The notes: generated by a model from the sequence alone, not told the origin. Numbered from the stretch's first letter, positions 30,402 to 40,109 are shown. The stretch is DNA of 64,000 nucleotides from Mycolicibacterium holsaticum DSM 44478 = JCM 12374 (GCF_019645835.1 NZ_CP080998.1:1364001-1428000), one strand, 5' to 3'. Numbers and translations: made by a program.

Positions 30402-30983
30402 CTACTGCGTGGTCTGGGTGCTCGGCAGCACGATCGGCATGACGAACTCCTCGAGCATCGACCGTTCGTCGGCCTCGTCGTGACCCGGGAACACCAGCAG
30501 CGACGTCATCACCCGCACCAGCCACCTGGCGCGGTGCGCCACCACCTCGGGCTCGTCGGGTGCCAGCGAGATGACGAACGCCTCGGTCAGCGCCTTGATC
30601 ACCTCGGACTGTTCGGCCATGTCGGCGCCGATCGGCCGCTGCGTCTTGGCGAACCACGATGCCAGCGCGGGACTTTCGCGCACATTGCGCAGCGACGCCA
30701 GCATGCCCTCGATGAGCCGTTCGCGCGGGTCTGCCACCGAGCCGACCTGATCGGTCATCTCGCGGTAGAGCCGGTAGGCCTCGCGGTGCACGTAGGCGGT
30801 GTAGAGCGCGTCGCGGCTGTCGAAATACCGATACAGCGTCGCGCGTGAACAGCCTGCGGCCGAGGCGATTTCATGCATACCGACCGTGGCCGCCTCCTGT
30901 TCGGCGAACAGCTCGCCTGCGGCGTCCAGGATGCGGTCCGCAGCGACTTCGGTGCGTCGCGCGGCCAGCCAGTCGCCCGCCAT
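30402..30983 (-). CDS. TetR-family regulator (Rv1255c-like)
   Basis: 193 aa. The N-terminal helix-turn-helix reads RILDAAGELFAEQEAATVGMHEIASAAGCSRATLYRYFDSRDALYTAYV, a standard TetR DNA-binding domain; the C-terminal ligand domain is unassigned. Its ATG overlaps the cyp130 stop by one base, so it is made from the same mRNA. A candidate operator palindrome at 32261-32283 lies just before the P450 gene, suggesting autoregulation of the pair by a P450 substrate or product. Confidence 0.92.
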   Translation of the reverse strand: MAGDWLAARRTEVAADRILDAAGELFAEQEAATVGMHEIASAAGCSRATLYRYFDSRDALYTAYVHREAYRLYREMTDQVGSVADPRERLIEGMLASLRNVRESPALASWFAKTQRPIGADMAEQSEVIKALTEAFVISLAPDEPEVVAHRARWLVRVMTSLLVFPGHDEADERSMLEEFVMPIVLPSTQTTQ

Positions 30984-32248
30984 CAGCCGCTGACCGTGAA
31001 CGGGACGGACAGTGGTCGTCGCACGTAACTTCCTCCCGACCAGACGATTCCGTCCTCGTCGACGGCGAACTCGGGGATCCGGGACAGCAGCTCGGTGAGC
31101 GCGACGCGCGATTGCATCCGGGCGGCCGCGGCGCCCAGGCAGTGATGCGCACCGTGGCTGAAAGTCAGGATGTTGCGTGGCTTTCGTGTCACGTCGAGTT
31201 CTGCGGCGTCGTCGCCGAACTGACGTTCGTCGCGGTTGGCCGAGCCGTACAGGAACATCACCCGGCGTCCTTCGGGCACCGTGGTGTCATGGATCGTGAC
31301 GTCGCGGGTCACCGTGCGGCCCAGCATCTGCACCGGTGAGGTCAGCCGCAGGAATTCGTCGACGGAATCCGGTATCAGGTCGGGGTTTTCGACCAGCAGC
31401 CGGCGTTGGTCGGGTCGCTGGTGCAGCAGCTGCACCGAACCGCCGAGCATGCCGGTAGTGGTGTCGTTACCGCCGGTGACCATCGTGAACGTGAACGCAA
31501 GTATCGACAGCACCCCGGAGATGTCCCCGTCGGCGCCGACGCCAGCGGACACCAGGTGCGAGACGGTGTCGTCTTCGGGTGCCACCCGGCGACGTTCGAT
31601 CAGCGCGGTGAAGTACGCCATCATTTCGCCCACCGCGTCACCGGCGGTGCCCAGCGCGCCGGCGATCCCACCGTCGGCGGTGCTGGCGGCCACGATCGCG
31701 TCGGTCCAACCGTCGAACTTGTCGCGGTCGGCCTCGGGCACGCCGAGGTAGTGCGCGACGACCATCGACGGCAGCGGCTTGAACAACTCGGCGACGATGT
31801 CACCGCCGCCGTTGGCCCGAATGCGCTCGACTCGCTCGATCACGTACTCGCGCACCTTGGGTTCGACCGCCTCGACCTGTCGGGGGGTGAACCCGCGCGA
31901 CACCAGCTTGCGGAACTCGGTGTGCACCGGGGGGTCCTGCATGACCATCGGCGGATTGTCGGCCAGACCGATCAGGTCGAGCTCGCCGTAGTTGACCGTC
32001 AGCCCCTGTGCCGACGAGAACGTCTCGTGGTCGCGGGCGGCCGCCCAGATGTCGGCGTGCCGGGACAGCACGTAGTAGTCGCGGGGGCGAGCCCCCAATG
32101 TGCCGGAGTCCGGCCTGCCCTCGGGGATGACGTGGTGCACGGGGTCGTGGTCACGCAGCGCCTGGTACATCGCCCACGGAGCGCGCCAGGTGCTGGCGTT
32201 GGCGAGCTGGAAGCGTGCCGGCGAATTGTGAGACAGGGTCGCTGTCAT
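30983..32248 (-). CDS. cyp130: Cytochrome P450 (CYP130-like)
   Basis: 421 aa, soluble bacterial P450. The I-helix reads TMVTGGNDTTTGM with the oxygen-activating Thr, the ExxR motif is in EFLRLTSP, and the heme loop is FSHGAHHCLGAAAARMQ with the axial Cys. Synteny with tetR and an FAD oxidase matches Rv1255c-Rv1257c as recalled, supporting CYP130. Natural substrate is unknown; CYP130 binds azoles. Electrons would come from an unlinked ferredoxin and reductase. Confidence 0.92.
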   Translation of the reverse strand: MTATLSHNSPARFQLANASTWRAPWAMYQALRDHDPVHHVIPEGRPDSGTLGARPRDYYVLSRHADIWAAARDHETFSSAQGLTVNYGELDLIGLADNPPMVMQDPPVHTEFRKLVSRGFTPRQVEAVEPKVREYVIERVERIRANGGGDIVAELFKPLPSMVVAHYLGVPEADRDKFDGWTDAIVAASTADGGIAGALGTAGDAVGEMMAYFTALIERRRVAPEDDTVSHLVSAGVGADGDISGVLSILAFTFTMVTGGNDTTTGMLGGSVQLLHQRPDQRRLLVENPDLIPDSVDEFLRLTSPVQMLGRTVTRDVTIHDTTVPEGRRVMFLYGSANRDERQFGDDAAELDVTRKPRNILTFSHGAHHCLGAAAARMQSRVALTELLSRIPEFAVDEDGIVWSGGSYVRRPLSVPFTVSG

Positions 32249-32260
32249 GTCTCATTGGTA

Positions 32261-32283
32261 TGACACTGCCCGGGACTGTGTCA
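32261..32283 (-). promoter_or_regulatory. Candidate TetR operator before cyp130-tetR
   Basis: Arms TGACAC (32261-32266) and GTGTCA (32278-32283) are perfect reverse complements with an 11-bp spacer centred on CCCGGG; 18 of 23 positions are symmetric. A second TGTC/TGACA pair partly overlaps it. Lying 13-35 bp before the P450 start, it is well placed for repression. Confidence 0.55.
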
Positions 32284-32292
32284 ATAGCATCC

Positions 32293-32347
32293 GGCGATTC
32301 GGGTGTACTTCGTTCCGCTCACCGTGACCAAGTACACCGAAATCGCC
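32293..32347. repeat. Long inverted repeat (18-bp arms, 19-nt loop) after the FAD oxidase gene
   Basis: GGCGATTCGGGTGTACTT at 32293-32310 pairs with AAGTACACCGAAATCGCC at 32330-32347 at 16 of 18 positions. It ends 5 bp from the stop of the minus-strand flavoprotein gene, so its RNA would form a strong 3' hairpin without a U tract. It could be a terminator or an intergenic repeat family. Confidence 0.7.
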
Positions 32348-32352
32348 AGGGG

Positions 32353-33726
32353 TCAGATGCCCGCGCCGGGGTTGAGGATGTTGTCGGGGTCCAGCGCCGC
32401 CTTGATGCGACGGTTGAGCTCCATGGCCTCCGGGCCGAGTTGACCGGCCAGCCAGGGCCGTTTGAGCCGGCCGACCCCGTGTTCACCGGTGATCGTGCCG
32501 CCCAGACCGACGGCGAGGTCCATGATCTCGCCGAAGGCGGCCTGCGCGTGTTCGGTCATCACCGGATCGGCGGGGTCGTACACGATCAGCGGGTGGGTGT
32601 TGCCGTCACCGGCATGGGCGATCACCGAGATCATCAATTCGTGGTTTGCCGCGATCTTCGCCACGCCGGCCACCAGGTCCGCCAACGCGGGCAGCGGCAC
32701 ACCGACATCTTCGAGCAGCAGCGACCCCTTCATCTCCACGGCGGGTATGCAGAACCGGCGTGCGGCGACGAACGCCTCGCCCTCGTCTGGATCCGATGTC
32801 GAAAACACCTCTTTGGCACCGTGATCGCCGAAAACCTGCGCCATGAACTCCGCGTCGGCGGCGCCCGAGGGTCCGCGGTCGTCGCTGGCGGCCACCATCA
32901 TCGCGGCCGCGGTGCGGTCCAGGCCCATCCGTAGCTTGTCCTCGACGGCGTTGATGGCCGCCGAATCCATGAACTCCAGCATCGACGGGCGGATTCTGCC
33001 CGTGATGGCGACGACGGCGTTGGCCGCGGCTTCCACCGAGTCGAAGGTCGCCACGACGGTGCACGCGCTGTGCTGTGCAGGCAACAGTTTGAGGGTGACC
33101 TCGGTGACGACGCCGAGTGTGCCCTCGCTTCCGACGAACAGCTTGGTCAGCGGCAAGCCCGCGACGTCCTTGAGCCGTGGCCCGCCCAACCGCACCGCGG
33201 TCCCGTCGGCCAGCACCACCTGTAATCCGAGTACGTAATCGGTGGTGACGCCGTACTTCACGCAGCACAGCCCGCCGGCGTTGGTCGCGATGTTGCCGCC
33301 GATGCTGCAGATCTCGAACGAGGACGGATCCGGCGGATACCACAGCCCGTGCTCGGCGACCGCCTTCTTGACCTCGGCGTTGAGCAGTCCCGGTTGCACG
33401 ACGGCCGTGCGGGTGACCGGGTCCACGGCGATATCGCGCATCTTCTCGGTGGTCAGCACGATCGCCCCGTCCAGAGCGGTTGCGCCGCCGGACAGCCCGG
33501 TGCCCATCCCGCGCGGCACGACGGCGATCTTGTGCTTGGTGGCCCAGCGCAGCGCCGTCTGCACGTCCTCGGTGCTGCGCGGCCGCACCACGGCCAGCGG
33601 TGTTCCCGCGCTCGGGTCGAACGCGCGGTCGTGCCGATACGACGCAAGGATGTCGGGATCGGTGACGACCATGCCTTCCGAACCCTCAGGGGTTTGGGCG
33701 ATCAACTCGTCCAGGACGGACTCCAC
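32353..33726 (-). CDS. FAD-linked oxidase, GlcD-type 2-hydroxyacid dehydrogenase (Rv1257c-like)
   Basis: 457 aa. FAD-binding features: VVPRGMGTGLSGGATALDGAIVLTTEKM, CSIGGNIATNAGGLCCVKYGVTTDYVLGL and GSEGTLGVVTEVTLKLLP; C-terminal cap HAGDGNTHPLIVYDP and EHGVGRLKRPWL. These match glycolate/D-lactate oxidase subunits (GlcD), with the electron acceptor probably a quinone or Fe-S partner. It is a paralogue-level relative of the flavoprotein at 20109-21458. An 18-bp-armed hairpin follows its stop and separates it from cyp130 on the same strand. Confidence 0.93.
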   Translation of the reverse strand: MESVLDELIAQTPEGSEGMVVTDPDILASYRHDRAFDPSAGTPLAVVRPRSTEDVQTALRWATKHKIAVVPRGMGTGLSGGATALDGAIVLTTEKMRDIAVDPVTRTAVVQPGLLNAEVKKAVAEHGLWYPPDPSSFEICSIGGNIATNAGGLCCVKYGVTTDYVLGLQVVLADGTAVRLGGPRLKDVAGLPLTKLFVGSEGTLGVVTEVTLKLLPAQHSACTVVATFDSVEAAANAVVAITGRIRPSMLEFMDSAAINAVEDKLRMGLDRTAAAMMVAASDDRGPSGAADAEFMAQVFGDHGAKEVFSTSDPDEGEAFVAARRFCIPAVEMKGSLLLEDVGVPLPALADLVAGVAKIAANHELMISVIAHAGDGNTHPLIVYDPADPVMTEHAQAAFGEIMDLAVGLGGTITGEHGVGRLKRPWLAGQLGPEAMELNRRIKAALDPDNILNPGAGI

Positions 33727-33779
33727 ACCGCAATCCTACGAGAGCAGATGAAATCCGAACGCTGCCAACCGACCAGAGT

Positions 33780-33785
33780 TATAGT
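33780..33785 (+). promoter_or_regulatory. Candidate -10 (TATAGT) for a leaderless LuxR-ATPase mRNA
   Basis: TATAGT is close to the TATAAT consensus and ends 6 bp before GTG 33792, so the mRNA would begin at the start codon; no ribosome site is visible. Confidence 0.5.
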
Positions 33786-33791
33786 CGCGCC

Positions 33792-36425
33792 GTGATCAGC
33801 GGGAATCCGCTGGCGGGGCGCGACGGCGAATTGGACGTGATTCGTCGCGCGCTCGGCGGGGGTGGCGGCACATCCGGCGTGGTGATCGTCGGATCTGCGG
33901 GCGTGGGCAAAACCCGGCTGGCCCGCGAAGTGCTGACCCGCGCAGAGCGCGCCGGAGAGCGCACCAACTGGATCGTCGGGACGGAGTCCGCTCGAGCTCT
34001 GCCGCTCGGCGCGTTCACCGCGCTGATCAGCGATCCGATGGGTGAGCCCATGCCAAATGTGCGACGCGTGATCAATTCGTTTGTCGACCAACAGCATCGG
34101 GGTCGGGTCCTGATCGGCGTCGACGACGCCCACCTGCTCGACGGACTGTCCGCACACGTCGTGCACCAGCTCGCGCAGAGCCGCGGCGCCCGTCTCGTGG
34201 TGACGGTGCGGTCCGGCGCCGATCAACCGGACGCCGTCACCGCACTGTGGAAAGACGGCCTGCTGGCCCGTCTGGACCTGGAACCGTTATCGGCCGAGGC
34301 GACCCGGGTCATGATCGAGGACGTGCTCGGCGGCGCCGTCGATGCGCGCAGCGCCCGACGGTTCTGGAAGCTCACCGACGGTAACGCGCTGTTCCTGCAG
34401 CAGCTGGTCAAGGATCAGGTGGCGGCGGGCCGGATGCGGTCCTCGGCCGGGGTGTGGATGTGGGACGGCGACGTGGCGGTCTCGCAGAGCATCACCGACA
34501 TGGTCGGCAGGCAACTGTGCGAACTCGACCCGCAGGTCGCCCTCGTCGTCGACACCCTGTCGCAGTGTGAGCCGCTGGCCGTCGACGCGCTGTGCGATCT
34601 GGTGGGGCGCGCCGACCTCGAGACCGCCGAGCAGTTGCATCTGATCACCGTCGAGCGCGCGGCCGGAACACTGATGGCCCGGTTGGCGCATCCGCTGTTC
34701 GGCGAGTTGCGCAGGGCCACGGCGGGGGAGATGTACCTGTCGAAGATCCGCGGCAGGTTGGCTGAACGGCTTGCCAAGGACCCCGACGCCGACATGCGGG
34801 CGACGGTGCGCCGCGCGCTGCTGGCCATGGACTCGGACCTGCCGCCCGATCCGCAACTGTGTCTGCAGTCCGCGCGCTACGCGATGACGCTGCTCGACCT
34901 GGACCTCGCCGACCGATTCGCCGCGGCGGCGGTGGCGGCCGGCGCGCCCGAAGCCCCCGCCGTGCGGGCGATGAACCTGCTTCTGCTGGGCCGCGGCGGT
35001 CCGGCCGAGGAGGCGCTGCGAGAGCTCAGCGACGACGGGGCCCAAGGCGCCCACCAGTGGGCCACGCTGCGCGCCACCAACCTGGTCTGGATGCTGGGCC
35101 GCTGCCATGATGCCGCGGTCATCCTCGAGGAGTTGGCCCGAGGACCGGAGTCGCCGGCCGAGCAGACCGCGCGCATCGCGATCGAGGCATGCGTTGACGC
35201 GGTTTGGGCGCGCTGCCGCCAAGCCGAGGAAAAGGCAAGGGCAGCACTGGATTCCGACATGTCCTCGGATTTTCACGCCATGATGGCCGCGGTGGCCCGG
35301 ACAATGGCGCTGGGCGCGCTGGGGCGCGCCGAGGAACTGACGACGGTCGCAGAGGCGGCGTTGGAGCGGGCCATGACCTCCTTCCAGGCGTCCCACATGC
35401 GGTTCTGGTTCGCCAGCGTGTACGCCCGTGCATGCCGCTTGACCGGGCGCATCGAGGAGTGCGAGGCGATGGTGCAGCGCATCGCCGAATCCGCCACCGA
35501 AGTGCCCGGCCTGGCCTACGCGAACCTCGCCTCCTTGCTGGGCCACTCCGAACTGATGCGCGGAAACGCCAAGGCGGCGGTGAAGCTTCTGCACGAGGCG
35601 CTGGCCGGTGTCGAAAGACACGGCATCACAACGGGTCTACGGCCCGCAACGTACTTCGCGCTCGCCGAGGGACACGCGAAACTGGGTGAGGCCGATGCGG
35701 CCAATACGGCGATGGCCCTGGCGCAGAACTGTGTTCCCTCCGACTACCTGTTCATGCAGACCACGCTGAGCATCGCCACCGGGTGGGCGCTCGCCGCGAA
35801 CGGCTGCCTCGCCGAGGCGATGGCGACCGTCGGGTCCGCGGCGCGGCAGGCCCGTGAGCGCGAGCAGCCCACGCACGAGCTGGCCTGCCTGCAGGCGGCG
35901 GCGCAGTGGGGTGACACGTCGTGGGCGGCAAGGTCCGGTGAGCTGGCCGATGAACTGGCGCTGGCGCTTGCCAGTGCTGTTGCGCGGCATACCGAATCGC
36001 TTGCCGCCGACGACGGCGAAGGTCTGCTGGCCGCGTCCAACGAATACCTTGGGATCGGTGACCGCGCGACCGCCGCGGACGTCGCCGCTCAGGCGGCGGT
36101 CGCCTTCACCCGCGGTCAGCAACGCAAGCGCGGGCTATATGCCGCCGCAGTGGCCACCGAACTCAGCGACGCCTGCGGCGGGCTCTGTACGCCGGCGTTG
36201 CGGGCGCCCGCCGGCCAGCCGCTCACGGGACGGCAACGCGAGGTCGTCGAGTTGGTGGTGGCAGGCCTGTCGAACCGGGAGATCGCCAAGCGGCTGGTGA
36301 TGTCGGTGCGCAGCGTCGAGGGCCACGTCTACCGCGCGTGTCAGCGGGTAGGCGCGAGCACGCGCGAAGAACTTGCCGCGATCGCGCGGAAAGGGCCATC
36401 CGCCGGACGCCGGGGCGCCGGCTAG
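33792..36425 (+). CDS. Large ATP-binding LuxR-family (LAL-type) transcriptional regulator
   Basis: 877 aa. An AAA/STAND ATPase at the N-terminus has Walker A GSAGVGKT (34-41) and Walker B-like VLIGVDDAHLLDG. The long middle region is helical with TPR-like repeats (for example QTARIAIEACVDAVWARC). The C-terminal LuxR/GerE helix-turn-helix reads LTGRQREVVELVVAGLSNREIAKRLVMSVRSVEGHVYRACQRVG. LAL regulators act as signal-responsive activators; ligand and target are unknown. The stop shares CTAG at 36422-36425 with the stop of the small minus-strand gene. Confidence 0.93.
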   Translation: MISGNPLAGRDGELDVIRRALGGGGGTSGVVIVGSAGVGKTRLAREVLTRAERAGERTNWIVGTESARALPLGAFTALISDPMGEPMPNVRRVINSFVDQQHRGRVLIGVDDAHLLDGLSAHVVHQLAQSRGARLVVTVRSGADQPDAVTALWKDGLLARLDLEPLSAEATRVMIEDVLGGAVDARSARRFWKLTDGNALFLQQLVKDQVAAGRMRSSAGVWMWDGDVAVSQSITDMVGRQLCELDPQVALVVDTLSQCEPLAVDALCDLVGRADLETAEQLHLITVERAAGTLMARLAHPLFGELRRATAGEMYLSKIRGRLAERLAKDPDADMRATVRRALLAMDSDLPPDPQLCLQSARYAMTLLDLDLADRFAAAAVAAGAPEAPAVRAMNLLLLGRGGPAEEALRELSDDGAQGAHQWATLRATNLVWMLGRCHDAAVILEELARGPESPAEQTARIAIEACVDAVWARCRQAEEKARAALDSDMSSDFHAMMAAVARTMALGALGRAEELTTVAEAALERAMTSFQASHMRFWFASVYARACRLTGRIEECEAMVQRIAESATEVPGLAYANLASLLGHSELMRGNAKAAVKLLHEALAGVERHGITTGLRPATYFALAEGHAKLGEADAANTAMALAQNCVPSDYLFMQTTLSIATGWALAANGCLAEAMATVGSAARQAREREQPTHELACLQAAAQWGDTSWAARSGELADELALALASAVARHTESLAADDGEGLLAASNEYLGIGDRATAADVAAQAAVAFTRGQQRKRGLYAAAVATELSDACGGLCTPALRAPAGQPLTGRQREVVELVVAGLSNREIAKRLVMSVRSVEGHVYRACQRVGASTREELAAIARKGPSAGRRGAG

Positions 36426-36586
36426 AGCGGCTCGTCGATACTGGATTCGGCTTCTTCCAAGAGCGTTTCGACCGCGCCCGCCAGGTGGGCTGCCGCGTAG
36501 TGACCGTCGCCGCGGCGCCATTCGTTCTTGAAGCGGTCGAGTTCTCTTCGCACGTCACCGAGCGTTTCGTCGCTCACCCTCGCCAT
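36422..36586 (-). CDS. Small conserved-looking hypothetical protein (54 aa)
   Basis: Starts at ATG 36586, preceded by GGAGGG five bases upstream; the in-frame upstream extension to 36661 lacks such a site. The product (MARVSDETLGDVRRELDRF... ending ESSIDEPL) is acidic, soluble and helical, without a recognisable domain. It ends convergently with the LuxR-family gene, their stop codons overlapping in one palindromic CTAG. The ribosome site and amphipathic composition make it a likely real gene. Confidence 0.6.
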   Translation of the reverse strand: MARVSDETLGDVRRELDRFKNEWRRGDGHYAAAHLAGAVETLLEEAESSIDEPL

Positions 36587-36728
36587 GAACCCTCCACGAA
36601 TCCCCAGTAGCCCGATGCCGCCGCCCTCAGCACGATCGGGGCCAGTTACCGAGGTAACCATGGATGAGGCGAAACGTGTTGAAAATGAGCATAGTTGTCA
36701 GCACGCCAACGCCGTTTGACGCCAACGG

Positions 36729-37976
36729 TTACTGGTCGGCGCGCTCGGCGAGGGCCTGCGGTGAACGGTCCAGATCGCGCAGCGCCGGTAGGAAGATCGC
36801 CACGATACCGAGAAGCACCAGCGGCAGCGACAACGCCAGAAACGTCGTCTGCAGACCCGCGGCGTCGGCCAGCGGACCCGCGATGATCAATCCCAGCGGG
36901 CCCGCGGCATACGCCAGCGAGCCCATCACCCCGACCACCCGGCCACGCAGATGCCCAGGTGCGCGCGTCTGCATGACGTAGTTGTAGATCGGTTGGATCG
37001 GGCCGTAGACGAACCCGGCGAGTGCGGACAGCAGCAGGATCACCGGCAGCGGTGGCAGGAACGCAATGAAGGTCATCGCGACGCCGAGAGTCAACACGGC
37101 CGTGACCATCGTGACCCGCCGGCTCATGAACTTCGACGTCACCGCGTAGGCCAGCGCGCCGGCCAGACCGCCGATGCTCAGCGCCATCAACACCCACCCG
37201 AGTTGGGCCGGCTCGTCGCGGTCGGTGAAGTACTTCGGGAACAGCACGCTCTCCATCGGCATGTACAGCCCGAACACCGCGAGGTCGATCAGCGCCAGCA
37301 CCCGCAGAACCCGCAGGTTCCAGACGAACCGCAAGCCCTCCACGACCCCGTCCCAGACGCCGTCGGGCAGCGCGCTGCGGTCGGGTTTGCCCGCACCCTC
37401 CAGGCGAAGCGCCGCCATCGCGAAGATCGACAGCACGAACACCGCCGCGGTCACCCACATCGTGTTCACCCCGCCGATCGTGGCGATCAACAAGCCGCCG
37501 ATCCCGGGTCCCACGATGTAGGCGAGGTTGAACGCGGCTTCGTAGGCGCTGTTGGCCCGGTCCAACGTCCAACCGGCGCGGTCGGCGGCCTCGGGCAGCA
37601 TCGTCTCGCGGGCCGTCATCCCCGACGGGTCGAAGAACGCCCCGAGCGCTGCCAGGCCGGCCAGCACCGCGACGTTGAGCACCTCGGCGCCGAACGTCAA
37701 CGCCAGCACCGGCACCGCGGCCACCGACAGCGCAGAGAGCGCGTCGGAAATCATCGACACCCGCCTGCGACCCAGGTAGTCGACCGCCGCGCCTGCGATG
37801 ATCGTCGCCACCAGCAGCGGCAGCGTACCCGCCATCGCCACGATCGATGCGTCTAGCGCGGATCCGTTGCGCTGCAGGACAAGCCACGGAAACGCGACCA
37901 ACGAGATGCCGTTGCCCGCTCCGGCCGTCAACGCGGAGAACAGAATCAGGGCCAGCGGTCCGCGTTTACTGTCCAT
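36729..37976 (-). CDS. MFS multidrug exporter, Tap-like (Rv1258c-like)
   Basis: 415 aa, 12 helices of the DHA3 (MefA/Tap) type. Typical features are [51 protein letters not shown] and the region [48 protein letters not shown]. Homologues in mycobacteria export aminoglycosides, tetracycline and other drugs and belong to the WhiB7 regulon. I did not identify a WhiB7 promoter signature upstream. It diverges from udgB with only 51 bp between the starts. Confidence 0.92.
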   Translation of the reverse strand: MDSKRGPLALILFSALTAGAGNGISLVAFPWLVLQRNGSALDASIVAMAGTLPLLVATIIAGAAVDYLGRRRVSMISDALSALSVAAVPVLALTFGAEVLNVAVLAGLAALGAFFDPSGMTARETMLPEAADRAGWTLDRANSAYEAAFNLAYIVGPGIGGLLIATIGGVNTMWVTAAVFVLSIFAMAALRLEGAGKPDRSALPDGVWDGVVEGLRFVWNLRVLRVLALIDLAVFGLYMPMESVLFPKYFTDRDEPAQLGWVLMALSIGGLAGALAYAVTSKFMSRRVTMVTAVLTLGVAMTFIAFLPPLPVILLLSALAGFVYGPIQPIYNYVMQTRAPGHLRGRVVGVMGSLAYAAGPLGLIIAGPLADAAGLQTTFLALSLPLVLLGIVAIFLPALRDLDRSPQALAERADQ

Positions 37977-38027
37977 CTGGGGTATCTAACCTCGGCCGGG
38001 GCCGGTAGGCACGCCAATTTTCCTCCC

Positions 38028-38867
38028 GTGCACAGTGGTGTGGTGAAGCTGGCCCATCCCCGTACTGGAAAGCTGTTCGACTCCCCGGTGCCACCGGGTT
38101 CTGGTTGGCCCGGTGATCCGGCCACCCCCGCCACCGCGGTGGCGGCGACGGCGGCTCAGGTGGCGTCGGTGGCCGGCGCCGCGCAGACCATCGAGGAGCT
38201 GGACGCCGCTATGTCGATGTGCCGGGCCTGCCCGCGTCTGGTGCAGTGGCGTGAAGAGGTGGCTGTGGTGAAGCGGAAATCCTTCGCAGGCGAGCCGTAT
38301 TGGGGGCGTCCCATTCCGGGGTTCGGGGCGAAGCGGCCGCGGGTGATGATCGTCGGGTTGGCGCCCGCAGCGCATGGCGCCAACCGCACCGGCAGGGTGT
38401 TCACGGGCGACCGCTCCGGCGACTTTCTCATCGCCGCCATGCACCGCTCCGGGCTGGCCAATCAGGCGGTTTGCGTGGATGCCGCGGACGGCTTGCGGCT
38501 CAACCAGACCCGGGTGGCCGCCGCCGTTCGCTGCGCACCTCCGGGTAACGCTCCGACACCGGCCGAGCGGGCCACGTGTGCACCGTGGCTCGATGCGGAA
38601 TGGCGCCTGATGTCCCCGACCGTGCGGGTGATCATCGCGCTGGGCGGGTTCGCCTGGCGAGCGGCGTTGCAGATGGTGCGTACCGGCGGAGGGACGGTGG
38701 GCAAGCCCGCACCCCAATTCGGCCACGCCGCAACGGCGAAACTGGGTGACCTCACGTTGATCGGCTGCTATCACCCCAGCCAGCAGAACACGTTCACCGG
38801 CAAGCTCACCCCGCAGATGCTCGACGAGGTGTTCCGGCTGGCCGGCGATCTGGCCTCCGTCGGATAG
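38028..38867 (+). CDS. udgB: Type 5 uracil-DNA glycosylase UdgB
   Basis: 279 aa. Removes uracil, and in some members hypoxanthine or ethenocytosine, from DNA in base excision repair. Fe-S cysteines C65 and C68 ([10 protein letters not shown]) are followed by the family A motif [14 protein letters not shown] and a late block [16 protein letters not shown] with the catalytic-loop histidine. GTG 38028 is used; in-frame GTGs four and five codons later are possible. It belongs with at least one other base-excision glycosylase in the window (43882-44376). Confidence 0.92.
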   Translation: MHSGVVKLAHPRTGKLFDSPVPPGSGWPGDPATPATAVAATAAQVASVAGAAQTIEELDAAMSMCRACPRLVQWREEVAVVKRKSFAGEPYWGRPIPGFGAKRPRVMIVGLAPAAHGANRTGRVFTGDRSGDFLIAAMHRSGLANQAVCVDAADGLRLNQTRVAAAVRCAPPGNAPTPAERATCAPWLDAEWRLMSPTVRVIIALGGFAWRAALQMVRTGGGTVGKPAPQFGHAATAKLGDLTLIGCYHPSQQNTFTGKLTPQMLDEVFRLAGDLASVG

Positions 38868-38979
38868 TCGCGCACTGCGCATCGGCCGATCCAGCGGCTG
38901 CTCCAGGAGCAACCCGATGCGCACACGCTGTTCAGGGCGGCCAGGGAACGTATAGGTGCGTCACCGCGTTGACCTAGCC

Positions 38980-40017
38980 ATGCGGCTTTCTGTCCTTGAC
39001 CTCGTTCCGGTTCGTACCGATCAGTCGACCTCTGATGCGCTGGCGGCGTCGACGCAGCTCGCCCAGACCGCCGACCGTCTCGGCTACACCCGCTACTGGG
39101 TCGCCGAGCACCACAACATGCCGTCGGTCGCGGCGACCAGCCCGCCGGTGTTGATCGCGCACCTGGCCGCTCACACCACCCATGTGCGGCTGGGGTCCGG
39201 CGGGGTGATGCTGCCCAACCACGCGCCGCTGGCGGTGGCCGAACAGTTCGCGCTGCTGGAGGCCGCCCATCCCGGACGTATCGACCTGGGCATCGGCCGG
39301 GCGCCCGGCTCGGACCCGGTGACCTCATGGGCCCTGCGCAACGCGGCCGGTCGCGACGATCGTGACATCGAGGCGTTCCCCGACTACCTCGACGACCTCG
39401 TCGCGCTGATGGGCGAGCGCGGGGTGCGGGTGCCGATCCCCAACGAGCGCTACATCCTCAAGGCCACCCCGGCCGCGGTGACGGTGCCGAAGCTGTGGCT
39501 GCTGGGCTCGTCGATGTACTCGGCGCATCTGGCCGCCGCCAAGGGCCTGCCGTACGTGTTCGCCCATCACTTCTCCGGCAAGGGCACCGCCGAGGCGCTG
39601 GAGGTGTACCGGTCGAAGTTCCGGCCAAGCGATCAGGCCCCTGAACCGCTGACGTTTCTGACCGTCAACGCGGTGGTCGCCGAAACACCGCAGGAAGCAA
39701 AGGCGTTGATGCTGCCCAACCTGCACATGATGGCCAGGCTGCGCACGGGTCAACCGCTTGGCCCGCTCGAACTCGTCGAGGACGCCGAAGAGTCGACGCT
39801 GACACCGCACGCGCAGCGCATCGCCGAGGACGCGCTACAGCGCGCGGTCGTCGGCACCCCCGCGCAGGCAGCCGAGCAGATGCGCGCCCTTGCTGCCGAG
39901 TTCGACGTCGACGAGGTCATGGTCAACCCGGTCGCGTCGGCGCGCCGCGGCACCGGCCCGGCCACCGCACCCGCTCGTGACAAGACGTTGGAACTGCTGG
40001 CCAAAGAACTGTTCTGA
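38980..40017 (+). CDS. Luciferase-like monooxygenase-family oxidoreductase (MsnO8/group 1 type)
   Basis: 345 aa from ATG 38980 (MRLSVLDLVPV). TIM-barrel LLM protein with the group hallmarks RYWVAEHHNMPSVAATSPPVLIAHLA, RLGSGGVMLPNHAPL and HPGRIDLGIGRAPGSDP. Members use FMNH2 or F420 cofactors. In mycobacteria F420 is common, and a Ddn-like F420-associated protein lies next to it in convergent orientation, which fits but does not prove F420 use. Substrate unknown. Confidence 0.9.
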   Translation: MRLSVLDLVPVRTDQSTSDALAASTQLAQTADRLGYTRYWVAEHHNMPSVAATSPPVLIAHLAAHTTHVRLGSGGVMLPNHAPLAVAEQFALLEAAHPGRIDLGIGRAPGSDPVTSWALRNAAGRDDRDIEAFPDYLDDLVALMGERGVRVPIPNERYILKATPAAVTVPKLWLLGSSMYSAHLAAAKGLPYVFAHHFSGKGTAEALEVYRSKFRPSDQAPEPLTFLTVNAVVAETPQEAKALMLPNLHMMARLRTGQPLGPLELVEDAEESTLTPHAQRIAEDALQRAVVGTPAQAAEQMRALAAEFDVDEVMVNPVASARRGTGPATAPARDKTLELLAKELF

Positions 40018-40059
40018 CCTCGCGAGCTGGGCCCACGCGCAAGCTGGGGAACGCGTAGG

Positions 40060-40089
40060 ACCCCCTGAGATCCCCGTTTTTTTGGGGGT
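40060..40089. terminator. Possible bidirectional hairpin between LLM and Ddn-like genes
   Basis: ACCCCC at 40060-40065 can pair with GGGGGT at 40084-40089, and CCCC at 40072-40075 offers an alternative partner flanking a run of seven T. It lies between convergent genes. The stem is short, so this is a weak call. Confidence 0.3.
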
Positions 40090-40109
40090 GTTCGCGTGTC
40101 TGCCCGCGC

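Noticed and set aside
36646..37887. 413-codon minus-strand frame alongside the Tap-like exporter
   Set aside because: Alternate frame of the same strand with no helices and Arg/Gly-rich composition.
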